From Enterococcus sp. 9E7_DIV0242 (GTDB taxonomy: Bacteria; Bacillota; Bacilli; Lactobacillales; Enterococcaceae): a stretch of 64,000 nt of DNA. Position numbers and translations under genes: made by a program. Below the pieces are notes generated by a model. It saw only the letters and a list, made by a program, of their open reading frames with translations. It was not told where the DNA came from and did no database searches. The stretch is taken from NCBI RefSeq assembly GCF_002140975.2, contig NZ_CP147247.1, forward strand, positions 4,143,001 to 4,207,000, in the 5' to 3' direction. Shown here in pieces: positions 18,912 through 29,081 of this stretch; the stretch's first letter is position 1; every line of letters begins with the position of its first letter.

Positions 18912-18965
18912 ATGAGAAAGACAACAAATTTTGAATTAGTCATTATTTTATTAAACAGGACTTAG
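18912..18965 (+). CDS. ilv operon leader peptide
   Basis: A 17-codon ORF encodes MRKTTNFELVIILLNRT. It has a good ribosome binding site, AAGGAG at 18897-18902, 9 nt before the ATG. Residues 9-14 are Leu-Val-Ile-Ile-Leu-Leu, exactly the amino acids whose shortage should be sensed in front of an isoleucine/valine operon. The terminator at 19030-19056 lies between it and ilvD. Ribosome stalling on this run is therefore expected to control readthrough. Leader-peptide attenuation is established for ilv operons in other bacteria; this peptide itself is my reading of the sequence. Confidence 0.82.
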   Translation: MRKTTNFELVIILLNRT

Positions 18966-19056
18966 AACGCTGAGAATTTTTCAGATGTTTGAGTCCTATT
19001 CGTCTTTAGTGAATGGGATTCTTGCTAAGGCATCCCATCAACGGGGTGCTTTTTTT
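18957..19056 (+). promoter_or_regulatory. ilv attenuator: competing stems and terminator
   Basis: Five segments can pair in alternating ways. A, AGGACT with following bases (18957-18969), pairs with B, GTTTGAGTCCT (18987-18997). B (AGTCCTATTC, 18992-19001) also pairs with C, GAATGGGATT (19011-19020). C (TGGGAT) pairs with D (ATCCCA, 19032-19037). D (GCATCCC, 19030-19036) pairs with E, GGGGTGC (19043-19049), followed by seven T residues: a terminator. A overlaps the leader stop codon. A ribosome reaching the stop would mask A, giving B:C and the terminator. One stalled earlier on Val/Ile would leave A free, giving A:B and the C:D antiterminator. The pairings are seen; the mechanism is inferred. 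Confidence 0.75.
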
Positions 19057-19107
19057 GTAGGGAAAATCGAATGAAATGTAGTGAAAACAAGAATTGGAGT
19101 GAAGAAT

Positions 19108-20799
19108 ATGCGAAGCGACAAGATAAAAAAAGGAATAGAAGCTGCACCAGCAAGAAGCCTGTTATATGCAACTGGGCAGGTAAAAAGTGCGAAAGACATG
19201 GAGAAGCCATTTATTGCAATTTGTAATTCGTACATTGACATCGTACCAGGACATGTCCATTTAAGAGAGCTGGCAGACATTGCTAAAGAAGCGATTCGCG
19301 AAGCAGGGGGAATTCCTTTTGAGTTCAACACGATTGGTGTGGATGATGGAATCGCCATGGGACATATTGGGATGCGCTACTCTTTACCTAGTAGAGAAAT
19401 TATTGCTGATGCGGCGGAGACGGTGATCAATGCTCATTGGTTTGATGGCGTCTTCTATATTCCAAACTGTGACAAAATCACCCCGGGGATGCTATTAGCA
19501 AGTGTTCGAACGAATGTACCGGCAATTTTCTGTTCGGGCGGTCCAATGAAGGCTGGGGTCGATCCACGAGGCCACACCGCTACTTTATCTTCTATGTTTG
19601 AAGCTGTTGGCGCATTCAAAGAAGGACAAATGACAGAAGATGAGTTTCGCTTTATGGAACAAAATGCCTGCCCGACCTGCGGTTCATGTGCAGGGATGTT
19701 TACCGCAAATTCAATGAACTGTTTGATGGAGGTTCTGGGAATGGCACTTCCTGGTAATGGAACAATCCTAGCTGTGTCGGAAGAACGAAGAGAATTAATT
19801 CGCAAATCAGCATTCCATCTGATGGATTTGGTCAAAAAGCAAATCAAGCCAAGAGATATTATTACTAAAGAAGCAATTGATGATGCATTTGCACTGGATA
19901 TGGCGATGGGTGGATCGACAAATACTGTTCTACATACATTAGCTATTGCTAATGAAGCAGAGATCGATTACGAGTTGGAATCAATCAATGAGATTGCTAA
20001 AAGAGTACCTTATCTATCAAAAATCGCCCCTTCTTCTGCTTACTCCATGCATGATGTTCATGAAGCTGGCGGTGTCCCCGCAATTCTTAAAGAATTGGTT
20101 GATCTGGGGGATGCTATTCATCCAGACCGTATCACTGTTACTGGAAAGACACTCCGTGAGAATGTAGCAGAGGCAACAATTAAGAATGAGGAAGTCATTC
20201 ACCCGAAAGAAAAACCTTATAGTCCTGTAGGTGGACTCTCGATCTTATATGGAAATATTGCACCAAAAGGTAGTGTTATCAAGGTTGGTGGAGTTGATCC
20301 ATCAATCAAGGTTTTCAAGGGTAAAGCTATTTGTTTCAACTCACATGATGAAGCTGTTGAAGCAATCGACAATCACACAGTCACAAAGGGACATGTAGTT
20401 GTCATTCGGTATGAGGGACCTAAAGGCGGGCCGGGAATGCCGGAAATGTTAGCCCCAACATCAAGTATTGTTGGTAGAGGACTTGGGAAGGATGTTGCAC
20501 TGATTACAGATGGTCGCTTCTCAGGAGCTACTCGCGGAATTGCTGTTGGGCACATTTCTCCAGAAGCTGCGGCTGGGGGACCTATTGCATTAATCAATGA
20601 TGGTGATGAGATCGAAATTGATTTGACGAATCGGACATTGAATGTTCTTGTAGCAGATCAAGAGCTGGAGCAACGAAAAGAGCATCTGCCGAAGTTTAAA
20701 GCAAAAGTTAAAACAGGCTATCTTGCGCGTTATACAGCTTTAGTAACATCAGCTCATACCGGTGGAATCATGAGGATACCGGATGACCTGCTTGATTAA
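19108..20799 (+). CDS. ilvD: Dihydroxy-acid dehydratase
   Basis: IlvD dehydrates 2,3-dihydroxy-isovalerate and 2,3-dihydroxy-3-methylvalerate to the keto acids of valine and isoleucine. The 563 residues show the iron-sulfur cysteines in NCDKITPGM and [19 protein letters not shown], plus the C-terminal signature region [18 protein letters not shown]. The frame is open from 19081. The ATG at 19108 is chosen because TTGGAGTGAAG lies at the right distance and [19 protein letters not shown] is the usual N-terminus. It is the first gene of the ilvDBNCA operon, directly downstream of the attenuator. Confidence 0.97.
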   Translation: MRSDKIKKGIEAAPARSLLYATGQVKSAKDMEKPFIAICNSYIDIVPGHVHLRELADIAKEAIREAGGIPFEFNTIGVDDGIAMGHIGMRYSLPSREIIADAAETVINAHWFDGVFYIPNCDKITPGMLLASVRTNVPAIFCSGGPMKAGVDPRGHTATLSSMFEAVGAFKEGQMTEDEFRFMEQNACPTCGSCAGMFTANSMNCLMEVLGMALPGNGTILAVSEERRELIRKSAFHLMDLVKKQIKPRDIITKEAIDDAFALDMAMGGSTNTVLHTLAIANEAEIDYELESINEIAKRVPYLSKIAPSSAYSMHDVHEAGGVPAILKELVDLGDAIHPDRITVTGKTLRENVAEATIKNEEVIHPKEKPYSPVGGLSILYGNIAPKGSVIKVGGVDPSIKVFKGKAICFNSHDEAVEAIDNHTVTKGHVVVIRYEGPKGGPGMPEMLAPTSSIVGRGLGKDVALITDGRFSGATRGIAVGHISPEAAAGGPIALINDGDEIEIDLTNRTLNVLVADQELEQRKEHLPKFKAKVKTGYLARYTALVTSAHTGGIMRIPDDLLD

Positions 20800-20858
20800 A
20801 AAAGTGGCGAGTAAATCAGCAGATTTCTGAAAGAGAGCTGTTGTCTAAAAAATGAAGT

Positions 20859-20943
20859 GTAACGACAGGGTGGAGTGACAGTTATTCGGAAAAAAAGAAT
20901 GTCATTATGCAGAAGCAAGGGACTCGTTACAAAAACAAGGAGG
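20859..20943 (+). other. ilvD-ilvB intercistronic stem candidate
   Basis: GTAACGA (20859-20865) can pair with TCGTTAC (20924-20930). Inside it TGACA (20876-20880) can pair with TGTCA (20900-20904). The structure ends just before the ilvB ribosome binding site AAGGAGG. Internal loops are large, so its stability is uncertain. Confidence 0.35.
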
Positions 20944-20950
20944 GACGTCT

Positions 20951-22639
20951 ATGGAAAATATGAAAAGTGGATCAAAAATACTGATAGACTCTCTGCTTCG
21001 GCAAGGAGTAGAGATGATCTTTGGTTATCCGGGGGGAGCTGTGTTGCCACTATATGATGCGCTCTATGATGGAGAGTTGACTCATATACTGACAAGACAT
21101 GAGCAAGGCGCAGTACATGCAGCAGAAGGCTATGCAAAGGCGACTGGAAAACCGGGAGTGGTTGTTGTAACGAGTGGCCCGGGAGCTACAAATGCTGTAA
21201 CAGGAATCGCAGATGCAATGAGCGATTCTGTACCGTTGATTGTGTTTACCGGGCAAGTAACGACGAATGGCATTGGAAAAGATGCTTTTCAAGAAGCCGA
21301 TATGGTCGGCATCACGATGCCGATCACTAAGAATAATTATCAGGTCAGAGATACCTGCGATCTTCCTAGAATCATCGATGAGGCCTTTCATATTGCGACA
21401 ACAGGAAGAAAAGGTCCTGTTGTCATCGACTTACCGAAGGATATGACCATTATAGAAGCAGAGGCTGTTCATCCGCCGGAATTGGTTCTACCAAGCTATC
21501 AACCGACTGTTTATCCTAATAAACTGCAGGTCAAGAAGCTGATGGAAGAGTTGAAAACAGCAAAAAAACCGTTGGTATTGGTCGGAGCAGGTGTTGTTCA
21601 AGCCAATGCAAGCAAAGAGCTGACTGCGTTTGTCGAGAAATACCAACTGCCGGTATTGAGTACATTGTTAGGCTTGGGCGCAATCCCTTCAGAACATGAG
21701 CTTTTTCTTGGCATGGGCGGGATGCACGGTTCTTTTGCCGCAAACATGGCTCTGACGGATTGTGATTTATTAATCAATATGGGGTCAAGATTTGATGATC
21801 GATTGGCGAGTGCACCACAGGAGTTCGTACCGAATGCAGTCGTTGCTCATATTGACATCGATCCTGCTGAAATTGGAAAGATCATTGAAACGAAAATTCC
21901 AATTGTAGCCGATGCCAAAGAAACGCTAGTGGAAATGCTGGCTTATGATTGTGAGGAAATCAGTGAACATTGGACAGATTGGCGAAAAATCAACCTTTCC
22001 AGAAAGAAACTGCATCCGTTCAAGTATGACAAGGAACAGCGCGAAGAAATCAAACCTCAAAAGGTTATTGAATACATCGGGGAGCTGACGAATGGAGAAG
22101 CAATCGTAACAACTGATGTCGGTCAGCATCAGATGTGGACGGCTCAATTTTATCCGTTCAAAAATGAGAAGCAGTTTATTACAAGTGGTGGTTTGGGAAC
22201 GATGGGCTATGGCATACCAGCAGCGATTGGGGCCCAACTAGGCTGTAGGGATAAACAGGTCGTCTTGTTTGTTGGCGATGGCGGATTTCAAATGACCAAT
22301 CAGGAAATGGCAATTCTTCATGAATACGATTTGCCAATAAAAATCGTTTTGCTAAACAATCAATCATTGGGAATGGTTCGCCAATGGCAGGAAAGCTTCT
22401 TTAATCAACGGCGTTCAGAATCTGTTTTCAAAAGCCAGCCAGACTTCATCAAGTTATCTGAAGCTTATGGTGTAAAAGCTGTGCAGATTTCTGATCCGGA
22501 TACAGTTGAAGAAGAGTTAAAACAGGCGTTTGAGGAAAAAGGTCCGATGCTGATCGAGGTTCGTGTTTCTCAAAGCGAGCATGTTCTGCCGATGGTGCCA
22601 GCAGGCAAGCCGAATTATCAAATGTTGGGGGTGGAGTAA
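20951..22639 (+). CDS. ilvB: Acetolactate synthase large (catalytic) subunit
   Basis: This is a thiamine-diphosphate enzyme that condenses pyruvate with pyruvate or 2-ketobutyrate, the first common step of valine and isoleucine synthesis. The 562 residues contain the activating glutamate region (LTRHEQGAVHAAEGYA), the FAD-associated middle domain (LLINMGSRFDDR) and the thiamine-diphosphate motif GDGGFQMTNQEMAILHEYDLPIKIVLLNN. The presence of the FAD-type middle domain and the adjacent regulatory subunit marks it as the biosynthetic rather than the catabolic (AlsS) type. The start ATG follows AAGGAGG; ilvN begins one base after its stop. Confidence 0.96.
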   Translation: MENMKSGSKILIDSLLRQGVEMIFGYPGGAVLPLYDALYDGELTHILTRHEQGAVHAAEGYAKATGKPGVVVVTSGPGATNAVTGIADAMSDSVPLIVFTGQVTTNGIGKDAFQEADMVGITMPITKNNYQVRDTCDLPRIIDEAFHIATTGRKGPVVIDLPKDMTIIEAEAVHPPELVLPSYQPTVYPNKLQVKKLMEELKTAKKPLVLVGAGVVQANASKELTAFVEKYQLPVLSTLLGLGAIPSEHELFLGMGGMHGSFAANMALTDCDLLINMGSRFDDRLASAPQEFVPNAVVAHIDIDPAEIGKIIETKIPIVADAKETLVEMLAYDCEEISEHWTDWRKINLSRKKLHPFKYDKEQREEIKPQKVIEYIGELTNGEAIVTTDVGQHQMWTAQFYPFKNEKQFITSGGLGTMGYGIPAAIGAQLGCRDKQVVLFVGDGGFQMTNQEMAILHEYDLPIKIVLLNNQSLGMVRQWQESFFNQRRSESVFKSQPDFIKLSEAYGVKAVQISDPDTVEEELKQAFEEKGPMLIEVRVSQSEHVLPMVPAGKPNYQMLGVE

Positions 22640-22640
22640 G

Positions 22641-23123
22641 ATGAGACGAATCATAACAGCAACCGTTTATAACAATTCAGGTGTTCTCAATCGCTTCAGT
22701 GGTGTGTTAACCCGCCGACAGGTAAACATCGACAGTATTTCTGTAGGGCCGACAGAGCAGGAAAATATTTCGAGAATCACAATCATCGTACAAATTAATG
22801 ATTTGGGCGAGAGCGAGCAAATCACAAAGCAACTGAACAAACAAGTAGATGTGATCAAGGTTTCTGATATCACGGATGAGCCGCATTTAGAGCGTGAGTT
22901 AGCGCTGATCAAGCTGAATGCTCCGGCGGCGATTCGTTCAGAATTATTCTCAGTCATTGATCCATTTCGAGCAAATGTTATCGATGTTGGGACAAAAACA
23001 GTGGTAATACAGGTAACAGGAACAAGCGAAAAAATCAGTGCATTTGTCGATGTGGTTTCACCATATGGCATCAAGCAACTGGCACGAACAGGGGTTACAG
23101 GCTTCACCAGAGGGAATCATTAA
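22641..23123 (+). CDS. ilvN: Acetolactate synthase small (regulatory) subunit
   Basis: A 160-residue ACT-domain protein (MRRIITATVYNNSGVLNRFSGVLTRRQVNIDSISVGPTE). It binds the catalytic subunit and gives feedback inhibition by valine. The N-terminal ACT domain covers residues 1-75 and the C-terminal domain includes ANVIDVGTKTVVIQVTG. The start ATG at 22641 follows GGGGTGGAG, which lies within the end of ilvB, so translation is coupled. The frame is open into ilvB, but earlier starts have no ribosome binding site. Confidence 0.95.
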   Translation: MRRIITATVYNNSGVLNRFSGVLTRRQVNIDSISVGPTEQENISRITIIVQINDLGESEQITKQLNKQVDVIKVSDITDEPHLERELALIKLNAPAAIRSELFSVIDPFRANVIDVGTKTVVIQVTGTSEKISAFVDVVSPYGIKQLARTGVTGFTRGNH

Positions 23124-23152
23124 GGAGAAGCATTTAAATAAGCTATAGGAAT

Positions 23153-23236
23153 CCTGTTAAATGACTGGTGTATACGAGAAGTACTTTTCAATGATAATAG
23201 AAGCAAAACAAAGGGATTTCTCATTTATTTAACAGG
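23153..23236 (+). other. ilvN-ilvC intercistronic stem candidate
   Basis: CCTGTTAAATGA (23153-23164) is complementary to TCATTT-ATTT-AACAGG (23221-23236) with a 4-nt bulge. It would close an 84-nt structure in the 152-bp gap between ilvN and ilvC. TATACT at 23243-23248 could also be a -10 element for ilvC. Possible roles are mRNA processing or an extra promoter; neither is shown. Confidence 0.35.
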
Positions 23237-23251
23237 GTTTATATATACTAA

Positions 23252-24271
<1,020 letters not shown>

Positions 24272-24307
24272 CTGGACGTTTTAGACAAAGAGGTGAGAAG
24301 AAATTTG

Positions 24308-25561
24308 ATGGAGCTGACAAAAGAGAAAATCGATGAGGCACATGAGGTACTAAAAAAAGTAGTGACCAAGACACCGCTTCAATACGATCGGTATCTTTCT
24401 CAAAAATATCAGTGTAATGTTTATCTGAAACGAGAGGATTTGCAGAAGGTTCGGTCGTTCAAGCTTCGAGGAGCCTATTATGCGATAGCACAGACTGCTC
24501 CGGAAGTTTTGGTAAATGGTGTTGTCTGTGCAAGTGCAGGGAACCATGCTCAAGGAGTTGCATATACCTGCCGAGAAATGAAAATACCAGCAACAATTTT
24601 TATGCCGACGACGACACCACAGCAGAAAATATCTCAAGTTCAGTTTTTTGGTGGAGATGAAGTATCGATTCAATTGGTAGGAGATACGTTTGATGCTTCT
24701 GCAGCAGCAGCGAAGGATTATGCTCAACAAAACAATCAAGCTTTTATTGATCCCTTTGACGATTTGGCAATTATGGCAGGCCAGGGAACTGTCGCAGCAG
24801 AAATCTTCAAGAAAGCAAAAGAGGAAGACATTCAAATCGATTATTTGTTGGCAGCAATCGGTGGAGGTGGCTTGGTCAGCGGCTCAGCAGTTTACACAAA
24901 AAGTGTTAGTCCGGTCACAGCTGTCGTTGGTGTTGAGCCAATGGGCGCTCAGTCGATGAAAGCCGCTTTTGAAGAAGGGGCACCAATAGAGCTGACACAA
25001 GTTGAAAAATTCGTTGATGGCGCTGCAGTGAAAAAGGTTGGTGGTAAGACTTATGCGCACGCAGTTGAAACTGTGGATACCCTCCTTTCAGTAGATGAGG
25101 GACAGGTTTGTTCAACGATTCTTGAATTGTATTCTAAGCAAGCGATCGTGGTTGAGCCTGCTGGTGCACTAAGTGTTGCTGCTCTTGAACAAATGAAGGA
25201 AGAGATAAAGGGGAAAACGGTTGTTTGCATTATCAGTGGCGGAAACAACGACATCAATCGAATGGCAGAGATTGAAGAACGCTCATTGATTTTTGAAGGG
25301 CTTAAACATTACTTTGTTATTAACTTTCCTCAGCGTCCGGGAGCGTTGAAGGAATTTGTGAATGATGTCCTGGGGCCAGATGATGATATCACACGTTTTG
25401 AGTATACAAAAAAAGTAAACAGAGGGACGGGACCGGTGATTTTAGGTGTGCTTTTAAAGAGGAGAGAAGATTTGCCTCAATTGATGACAAATCTTCAAAG
25501 CTTTGATCCCACTTATATCGACCTTAGTGAAAATCCCTCACTCTATACACTTCTGGTTTAA
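24308..25561 (+). CDS. ilvA: Threonine dehydratase (biosynthetic, with regulatory domain)
   Basis: IlvA converts threonine to 2-ketobutyrate, the entry to isoleucine. The 417 residues have the PLP lysine in [13 protein letters not shown], the phosphate-binding glycine loop [11 protein letters not shown] and the serine-rich [11 protein letters not shown] short C-terminal ACT-like domain (about 335-417, starting [21 protein letters not shown]) should sense isoleucine. A GTG at 24293 is in frame, but GAGGTGAG suits the ATG at 24308 better. It is the last gene of the operon and ends 17 bp before a terminator. Confidence 0.95.
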   Translation: MELTKEKIDEAHEVLKKVVTKTPLQYDRYLSQKYQCNVYLKREDLQKVRSFKLRGAYYAIAQTAPEVLVNGVVCASAGNHAQGVAYTCREMKIPATIFMPTTTPQQKISQVQFFGGDEVSIQLVGDTFDASAAAAKDYAQQNNQAFIDPFDDLAIMAGQGTVAAEIFKKAKEEDIQIDYLLAAIGGGGLVSGSAVYTKSVSPVTAVVGVEPMGAQSMKAAFEEGAPIELTQVEKFVDGAAVKKVGGKTYAHAVETVDTLLSVDEGQVCSTILELYSKQAIVVEPAGALSVAALEQMKEEIKGKTVVCIISGGNNDINRMAEIEERSLIFEGLKHYFVINFPQRPGALKEFVNDVLGPDDDITRFEYTKKVNRGTGPVILGVLLKRREDLPQLMTNLQSFDPTYIDLSENPSLYTLLV

Positions 25562-25578
25562 CTATATTATTTAAAAAG

Positions 25579-25613
25579 GGTCAAGATGTTCTTATTCATC
25601 TTGATCTTTTTTT
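25579..25613 (+). terminator. Terminator of the ilv operon
   Basis: GGTCAAGATG (25579-25588) pairs with CATCTTGATC (25597-25606), followed by seven T residues. Confidence 0.93.
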
Positions 25614-25727
25614 GTTATTTTATTCGTGTGGAAAAAGCTATTGTTGAAAATAAAATTATATCAATATTCTCTTTGGCGTTCATTAAAAAAAGGAATTCAT
25701 GGGTACTATAAAGAATTAGTAAAATTT

Positions 25728-25768
25728 TGTCGAAAGAGTGAAAGAGTTCTTGCCATTTCTGTCGAAAG
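25728..25768 (+). promoter_or_regulatory. Two TGTCGAAAG direct repeats upstream of oatA
   Basis: TGTCGAAAG occurs at 25728-25736 and 25760-25768, 32 bp apart (about three helix turns), within the 296-bp gap between ilvA and the oatA-like gene. The spacing would suit a dimeric activator such as a response regulator. A functional role is inference. Confidence 0.35.
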
Positions 25769-25857
25769 GACGTATATTTAAATTATCGTTTAAAAAAGCA
25801 TTTAAAAAATAAAAATAACTTTTACAAAATAGATTATAGTAAAGTTGGTTAATATAG

Positions 25858-27825
25858 ATGGAACATAAAAAAAGGCTTGAGAAAAGCCGTTATATTACCG
25901 GATTCGATGGGATTCGGACGATTGCAGTTGTCGGAGTCATTCTCTATCATTTATTCCCGCAAATCATGAGCGGTGGATATTTGGGGGTTCCGATATTTTT
26001 TACTCTTTCGGGGTATTTGATTACAGATTTACTACGTCAGGAATGGCTTCAAAATGATGAGATAGATGTCAAAGGATTTTACATAAGAAGAATGAAAAGG
26101 TTGTACCCCGGGTTAGTATTTATGCTAATATCCACCTCAGCATATATTGCTCTTTTCCAAAGAGATTTATTGAATAATTTACGCGGTGTAGTCGCCAGTA
26201 GCGTGTTATATTATAATAATTGGTGGCAAATTTTTCATGGTTTTTCCTATTTTGATCGATTTGCGTCACAATCCCCATATACTCATATCTGGTCATGGGC
26301 AGTTGAAGCTCAAAACTACTTGATTTGGCCGATTCTATTTATACTCTTAAAGAAATATTTGAAAACAAATGGAAAAATAGTTGGAGCAATTCTAGCTGCT
26401 GCGTGCCTCTCTGGATTACTGATGGCTGTGTTATATGTGCCAGGTGCAGATCCAACAAGAGTTTATTATGGAACAGATACACGAATTTTTTCTATTTTAC
26501 TCGGTAGTGCGTTGGCATTTGTTTGGCCTACTTTTCGATTGAAGGAGGAGATCCCGCAAAAAGCCCGATTGCTTCTGAATGGGGTTGGTGGAGTCTCACT
26601 GGGATTAGTGATTCTTTCGTTCATTTTCTTATCAGATCATTATGCATTCGTTTATCGTGGAGGCATGTTCCTTTTAAGTATTGTTACTGCTTTGCTGGTA
26701 GCTGTTACTGCACATCCGGGAGCAGATATGAACAAATGGCTGACGAATCCGGTATTCACATGGGTTGGGAAAAGAAGCTACGGAATTTATCTTTATCAAT
26801 TTCCTGTTATGATTTTTTATGAAGCCAAGATCTCGAATCTGAATGATCATGTTTTTCTGCATTCTCTTGTCGAGTTGGCGTTGATTCTTGGTATCAGCGA
26901 ATTGTCGTATCGCTTTATTGAGAAACCACTGAAGAATTTCTATTATCGCTATATCTTATATGCCCTAAAGGATATAGTCAAAAAACCAATATTCACTGTG
27001 CCGAAAGTTACATTTGCGGTAGGCGTTGTTCTATTTGGCTTTGCTATGTATGGTTGGATTATTGCGCCGACTAACTATGTCACAGCTGACCAGTTGCAGC
27101 TGCAGCAGACGATAGAGCAGAATAAAAAGCTTGCCGAAGAGCGTAAAAAAGCTGAGTTGAAGAAAGCGGAAACTGAGGAGACAGTGACTTCCAGCACGGA
27201 GGCACCGGCTGATACAGGTGATCCCGCTCATTATGGTTTGACAGATGAAGAATGGGTGCAAGCTCAAGCCTTAGAAGTCACAGCTTTTGGCGATTCTGTT
27301 ATTTTAGATGGTGGTGCGGACCTGCAGACTGTTTTTCCTAAGATGATTATTGATGGAGAAGTTGGTCGCCAGGTATACAATAGCGAGGAGCCGCTAGAAA
27401 AGCTGAAAACGGACAATCAATTGAAAGAAACAGTGCTGATGAGTCTGGGAACAAACGGTTCCTTTACGGAAGCTCAGTTTGATCGATTGATGCAGATTAT
27501 TGGTGAGGAACGACAAGTCTTCTGGATCAACGCAAGAGTTCCGACTAGGCGCTGGCAAAATGAAGTAAATACAATGTTGAACACAATGGCTGGAAAATAT
27601 AAGAATCTAACAGTCATCGATTGGTATGATTTCAGTAAAGATCATGATGAATGGTTCTATGAAGATCTTGTTCACCCAAATGTCGACGGACAAGTTCAAT
27701 ATGCGCAATTTATCGGCAAAGCACTGATCGGTGGCGTAACGGCTGAGAAAAAGGAAGCGGCTGATACCACAGATACCACTGAGAAAAAGGAAACAACTAA
27801 AACTACTGAGACTAAAGAAAACTAG
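25858..27825 (+). CDS. oatA: Peptidoglycan O-acetyltransferase, OatA-like
   Basis: A 655-residue two-part membrane enzyme. Residues 10-390 form an acyltransferase-3 domain with about ten to eleven membrane helices (start ITGFDGIRTIAVVGVILYHLFPQ, with the conserved early histidine). A charged linker rich in K/E/T follows. From about 470 there is an extracellular SGNH-hydrolase-type domain with the block I motif AFGDSVILDGG and the catalytic D-x-x-H in DLVHPN near 603-606. Such proteins move acetyl groups outward and onto muramic acid, giving lysozyme resistance. The tail (about 625-655) is a low-complexity run of E, K and T. The start ATG has only a weak ribosome binding site. It is transcribed alone. 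Confidence 0.9.
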   Translation: MEHKKRLEKSRYITGFDGIRTIAVVGVILYHLFPQIMSGGYLGVPIFFTLSGYLITDLLRQEWLQNDEIDVKGFYIRRMKRLYPGLVFMLISTSAYIALFQRDLLNNLRGVVASSVLYYNNWWQIFHGFSYFDRFASQSPYTHIWSWAVEAQNYLIWPILFILLKKYLKTNGKIVGAILAAACLSGLLMAVLYVPGADPTRVYYGTDTRIFSILLGSALAFVWPTFRLKEEIPQKARLLLNGVGGVSLGLVILSFIFLSDHYAFVYRGGMFLLSIVTALLVAVTAHPGADMNKWLTNPVFTWVGKRSYGIYLYQFPVMIFYEAKISNLNDHVFLHSLVELALILGISELSYRFIEKPLKNFYYRYILYALKDIVKKPIFTVPKVTFAVGVVLFGFAMYGWIIAPTNYVTADQLQLQQTIEQNKKLAEERKKAELKKAETEETVTSSTEAPADTGDPAHYGLTDEEWVQAQALEVTAFGDSVILDGGADLQTVFPKMIIDGEVGRQVYNSEEPLEKLKTDNQLKETVLMSLGTNGSFTEAQFDRLMQIIGEERQVFWINARVPTRRWQNEVNTMLNTMAGKYKNLTVIDWYDFSKDHDEWFYEDLVHPNVDGQVQYAQFIGKALIGGVTAEKKEAADTTDTTEKKETTKTTETKEN

Positions 27826-27835
27826 TAAACTATTT

Positions 27836-27882
27836 GGACTATACGAAAGCTTGCATTGGCAAGTCTTCGTGTAGTTCTTTTC
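27836..27882 (+). terminator. Terminator after oatA
   Basis: GGACTATACGAA (27836-27847) pairs with TTCGTGTAGTTC (27866-27877), with a nested CTTGC/GCAAG stem, followed by TTTTCATTTT. Confidence 0.8.
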
Positions 27883-28002
27883 ATTTTGCAGTCTTTCGTT
27901 AAATTTTTATGAAATCGGCGTTCCTCGGATACACTTCTTTTGTGTTTTTTTTGATTGAACGGTAAAGTGAAAGCAAATGGATACATTGGAGGAGCGAATT
28001 TC

Positions 28003-29010
28003 ATGAAGGCGATCATATTAAAACGATCTGAAGAGCTGGGAGGAACAAATTACTTTGAGGACACAGAGCTTGAGATTCCCAAATTGGAACAAGAGAAAGA
28101 TCTGCTGATCGAGGTAAAGGGAATTTCAGTGAATCCTGTAGATATAAAAACGAGCAGAAAGAACCTTGAAGAGCAAGATTATCGTGTGCTAGGCTGGGAT
28201 GCTGCAGGTGTTGTCAAAGAAATCGGTAAGGCAGTAACAAAATTCAAGGTAGGTGACGAGGTTTTTTATGCGGGCGATTACACACGTTCGGGTAGTAACA
28301 GTCAGTATCAACTAGTGGATGAACGAATAGTAGCGAAGAAACCTGAACAATTATCTATGGCGGAAAGTGCGGCACTTCCTTTAACTACGTTAACTGCTTG
28401 GGAAGCCTTGTTTGATCGTTTGAAAATCACGGAGAAAGATCGAGGCAAGAAGATTTTGATCATCAACGGTGCCGGTGGTGTAGGCTCTGCGGCAATCCAG
28501 TTGGCAAAGCATGCAGGCTTAGAAGTTATCACGACAGCATCCAGAATTGAAACCCTTGAGTGGGTCAATAAGATGGGGGCAGACAGAGTGATCAATCATC
28601 GTCAGTCACTTTCAGAAGAGTTGAAAAAAATCGGTGTAAAAGAGCTGCCATACATTTTATGTCTGTACAATCCAAATATTTACTGGGAAGAAATGGCTAA
28701 GGTCATCGAGGCTCAAGGTCAGATTTGTTCTATCGTTGATGCGGATAGACCTGTCGACCTGAGTTTGTTAAAAAATAAAAGTGTTACATTCAGTTGGGAA
28801 TTTATGTTTACTCGATCCATGTATCAGACGGAGGACATGGGGCGACAAGGAGAAATCTTGGCAGAGATTGCTGCTTTGTATGATCAAAGGATATTGAATA
28901 GTACGATGACTAAACACATGCATCCAATCGATGCAGAAAATATTGAAGATGCGCATAAGCTTGTTGGCAGCGGCAAGATGATTGGCAAACTGGTTTTAAC
29001 AGGTTGGTAG
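28003..29010 (+). CDS. Zinc-independent MDR alcohol dehydrogenase / quinone oxidoreductase-like protein
   Basis: A 335-residue medium-chain dehydrogenase/reductase. The N-terminal GroES-like domain has SVNPVDIKTSR and LGWDAAGVVKEIG. The nucleotide-binding loop is NGAGGVGSAAIQLAKHAGLEVITTAS. The cysteine/histidine zinc ligands of true alcohol dehydrogenases are not evident, so it belongs to the zinc-binding-type-named but metal-free (ZADH/YhdH-like) group. It probably reduces quinones or enals with NADPH. The start ATG at 28003 has GGAGGAG at 27988-27994; an earlier in-frame start at 27955 lacks this. The gene ends before a strong bidirectional terminator. Confidence 0.85.
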   Translation: MKAIILKRSEELGGTNYFEDTELEIPKLEQEKDLLIEVKGISVNPVDIKTSRKNLEEQDYRVLGWDAAGVVKEIGKAVTKFKVGDEVFYAGDYTRSGSNSQYQLVDERIVAKKPEQLSMAESAALPLTTLTAWEALFDRLKITEKDRGKKILIINGAGGVGSAAIQLAKHAGLEVITTASRIETLEWVNKMGADRVINHRQSLSEELKKIGVKELPYILCLYNPNIYWEEMAKVIEAQGQICSIVDADRPVDLSLLKNKSVTFSWEFMFTRSMYQTEDMGRQGEILAEIAALYDQRILNSTMTKHMHPIDAENIEDAHKLVGSGKMIGKLVLTGW

Positions 29011-29020
29011 AAAACAAATG

Positions 29021-29075
29021 AATGAACCCAACACCCACGGTGGTTTCCGCCGTGAGTGTTGGGTTCATTTTCTTT
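29021..29075. terminator. Bidirectional terminator
   Basis: AATGAACCCAACAC-CCACGG (29021-29040) pairs with CCGTG-A-GTGTTGGGTTCATT (to about 29069), followed by TTCTTT. It sits between convergent genes, 11 bp after the oxidoreductase stop and 6 bp from the Nudix gene stop. Confidence 0.9.
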
Positions 29076-29081
29076 GAAGAC

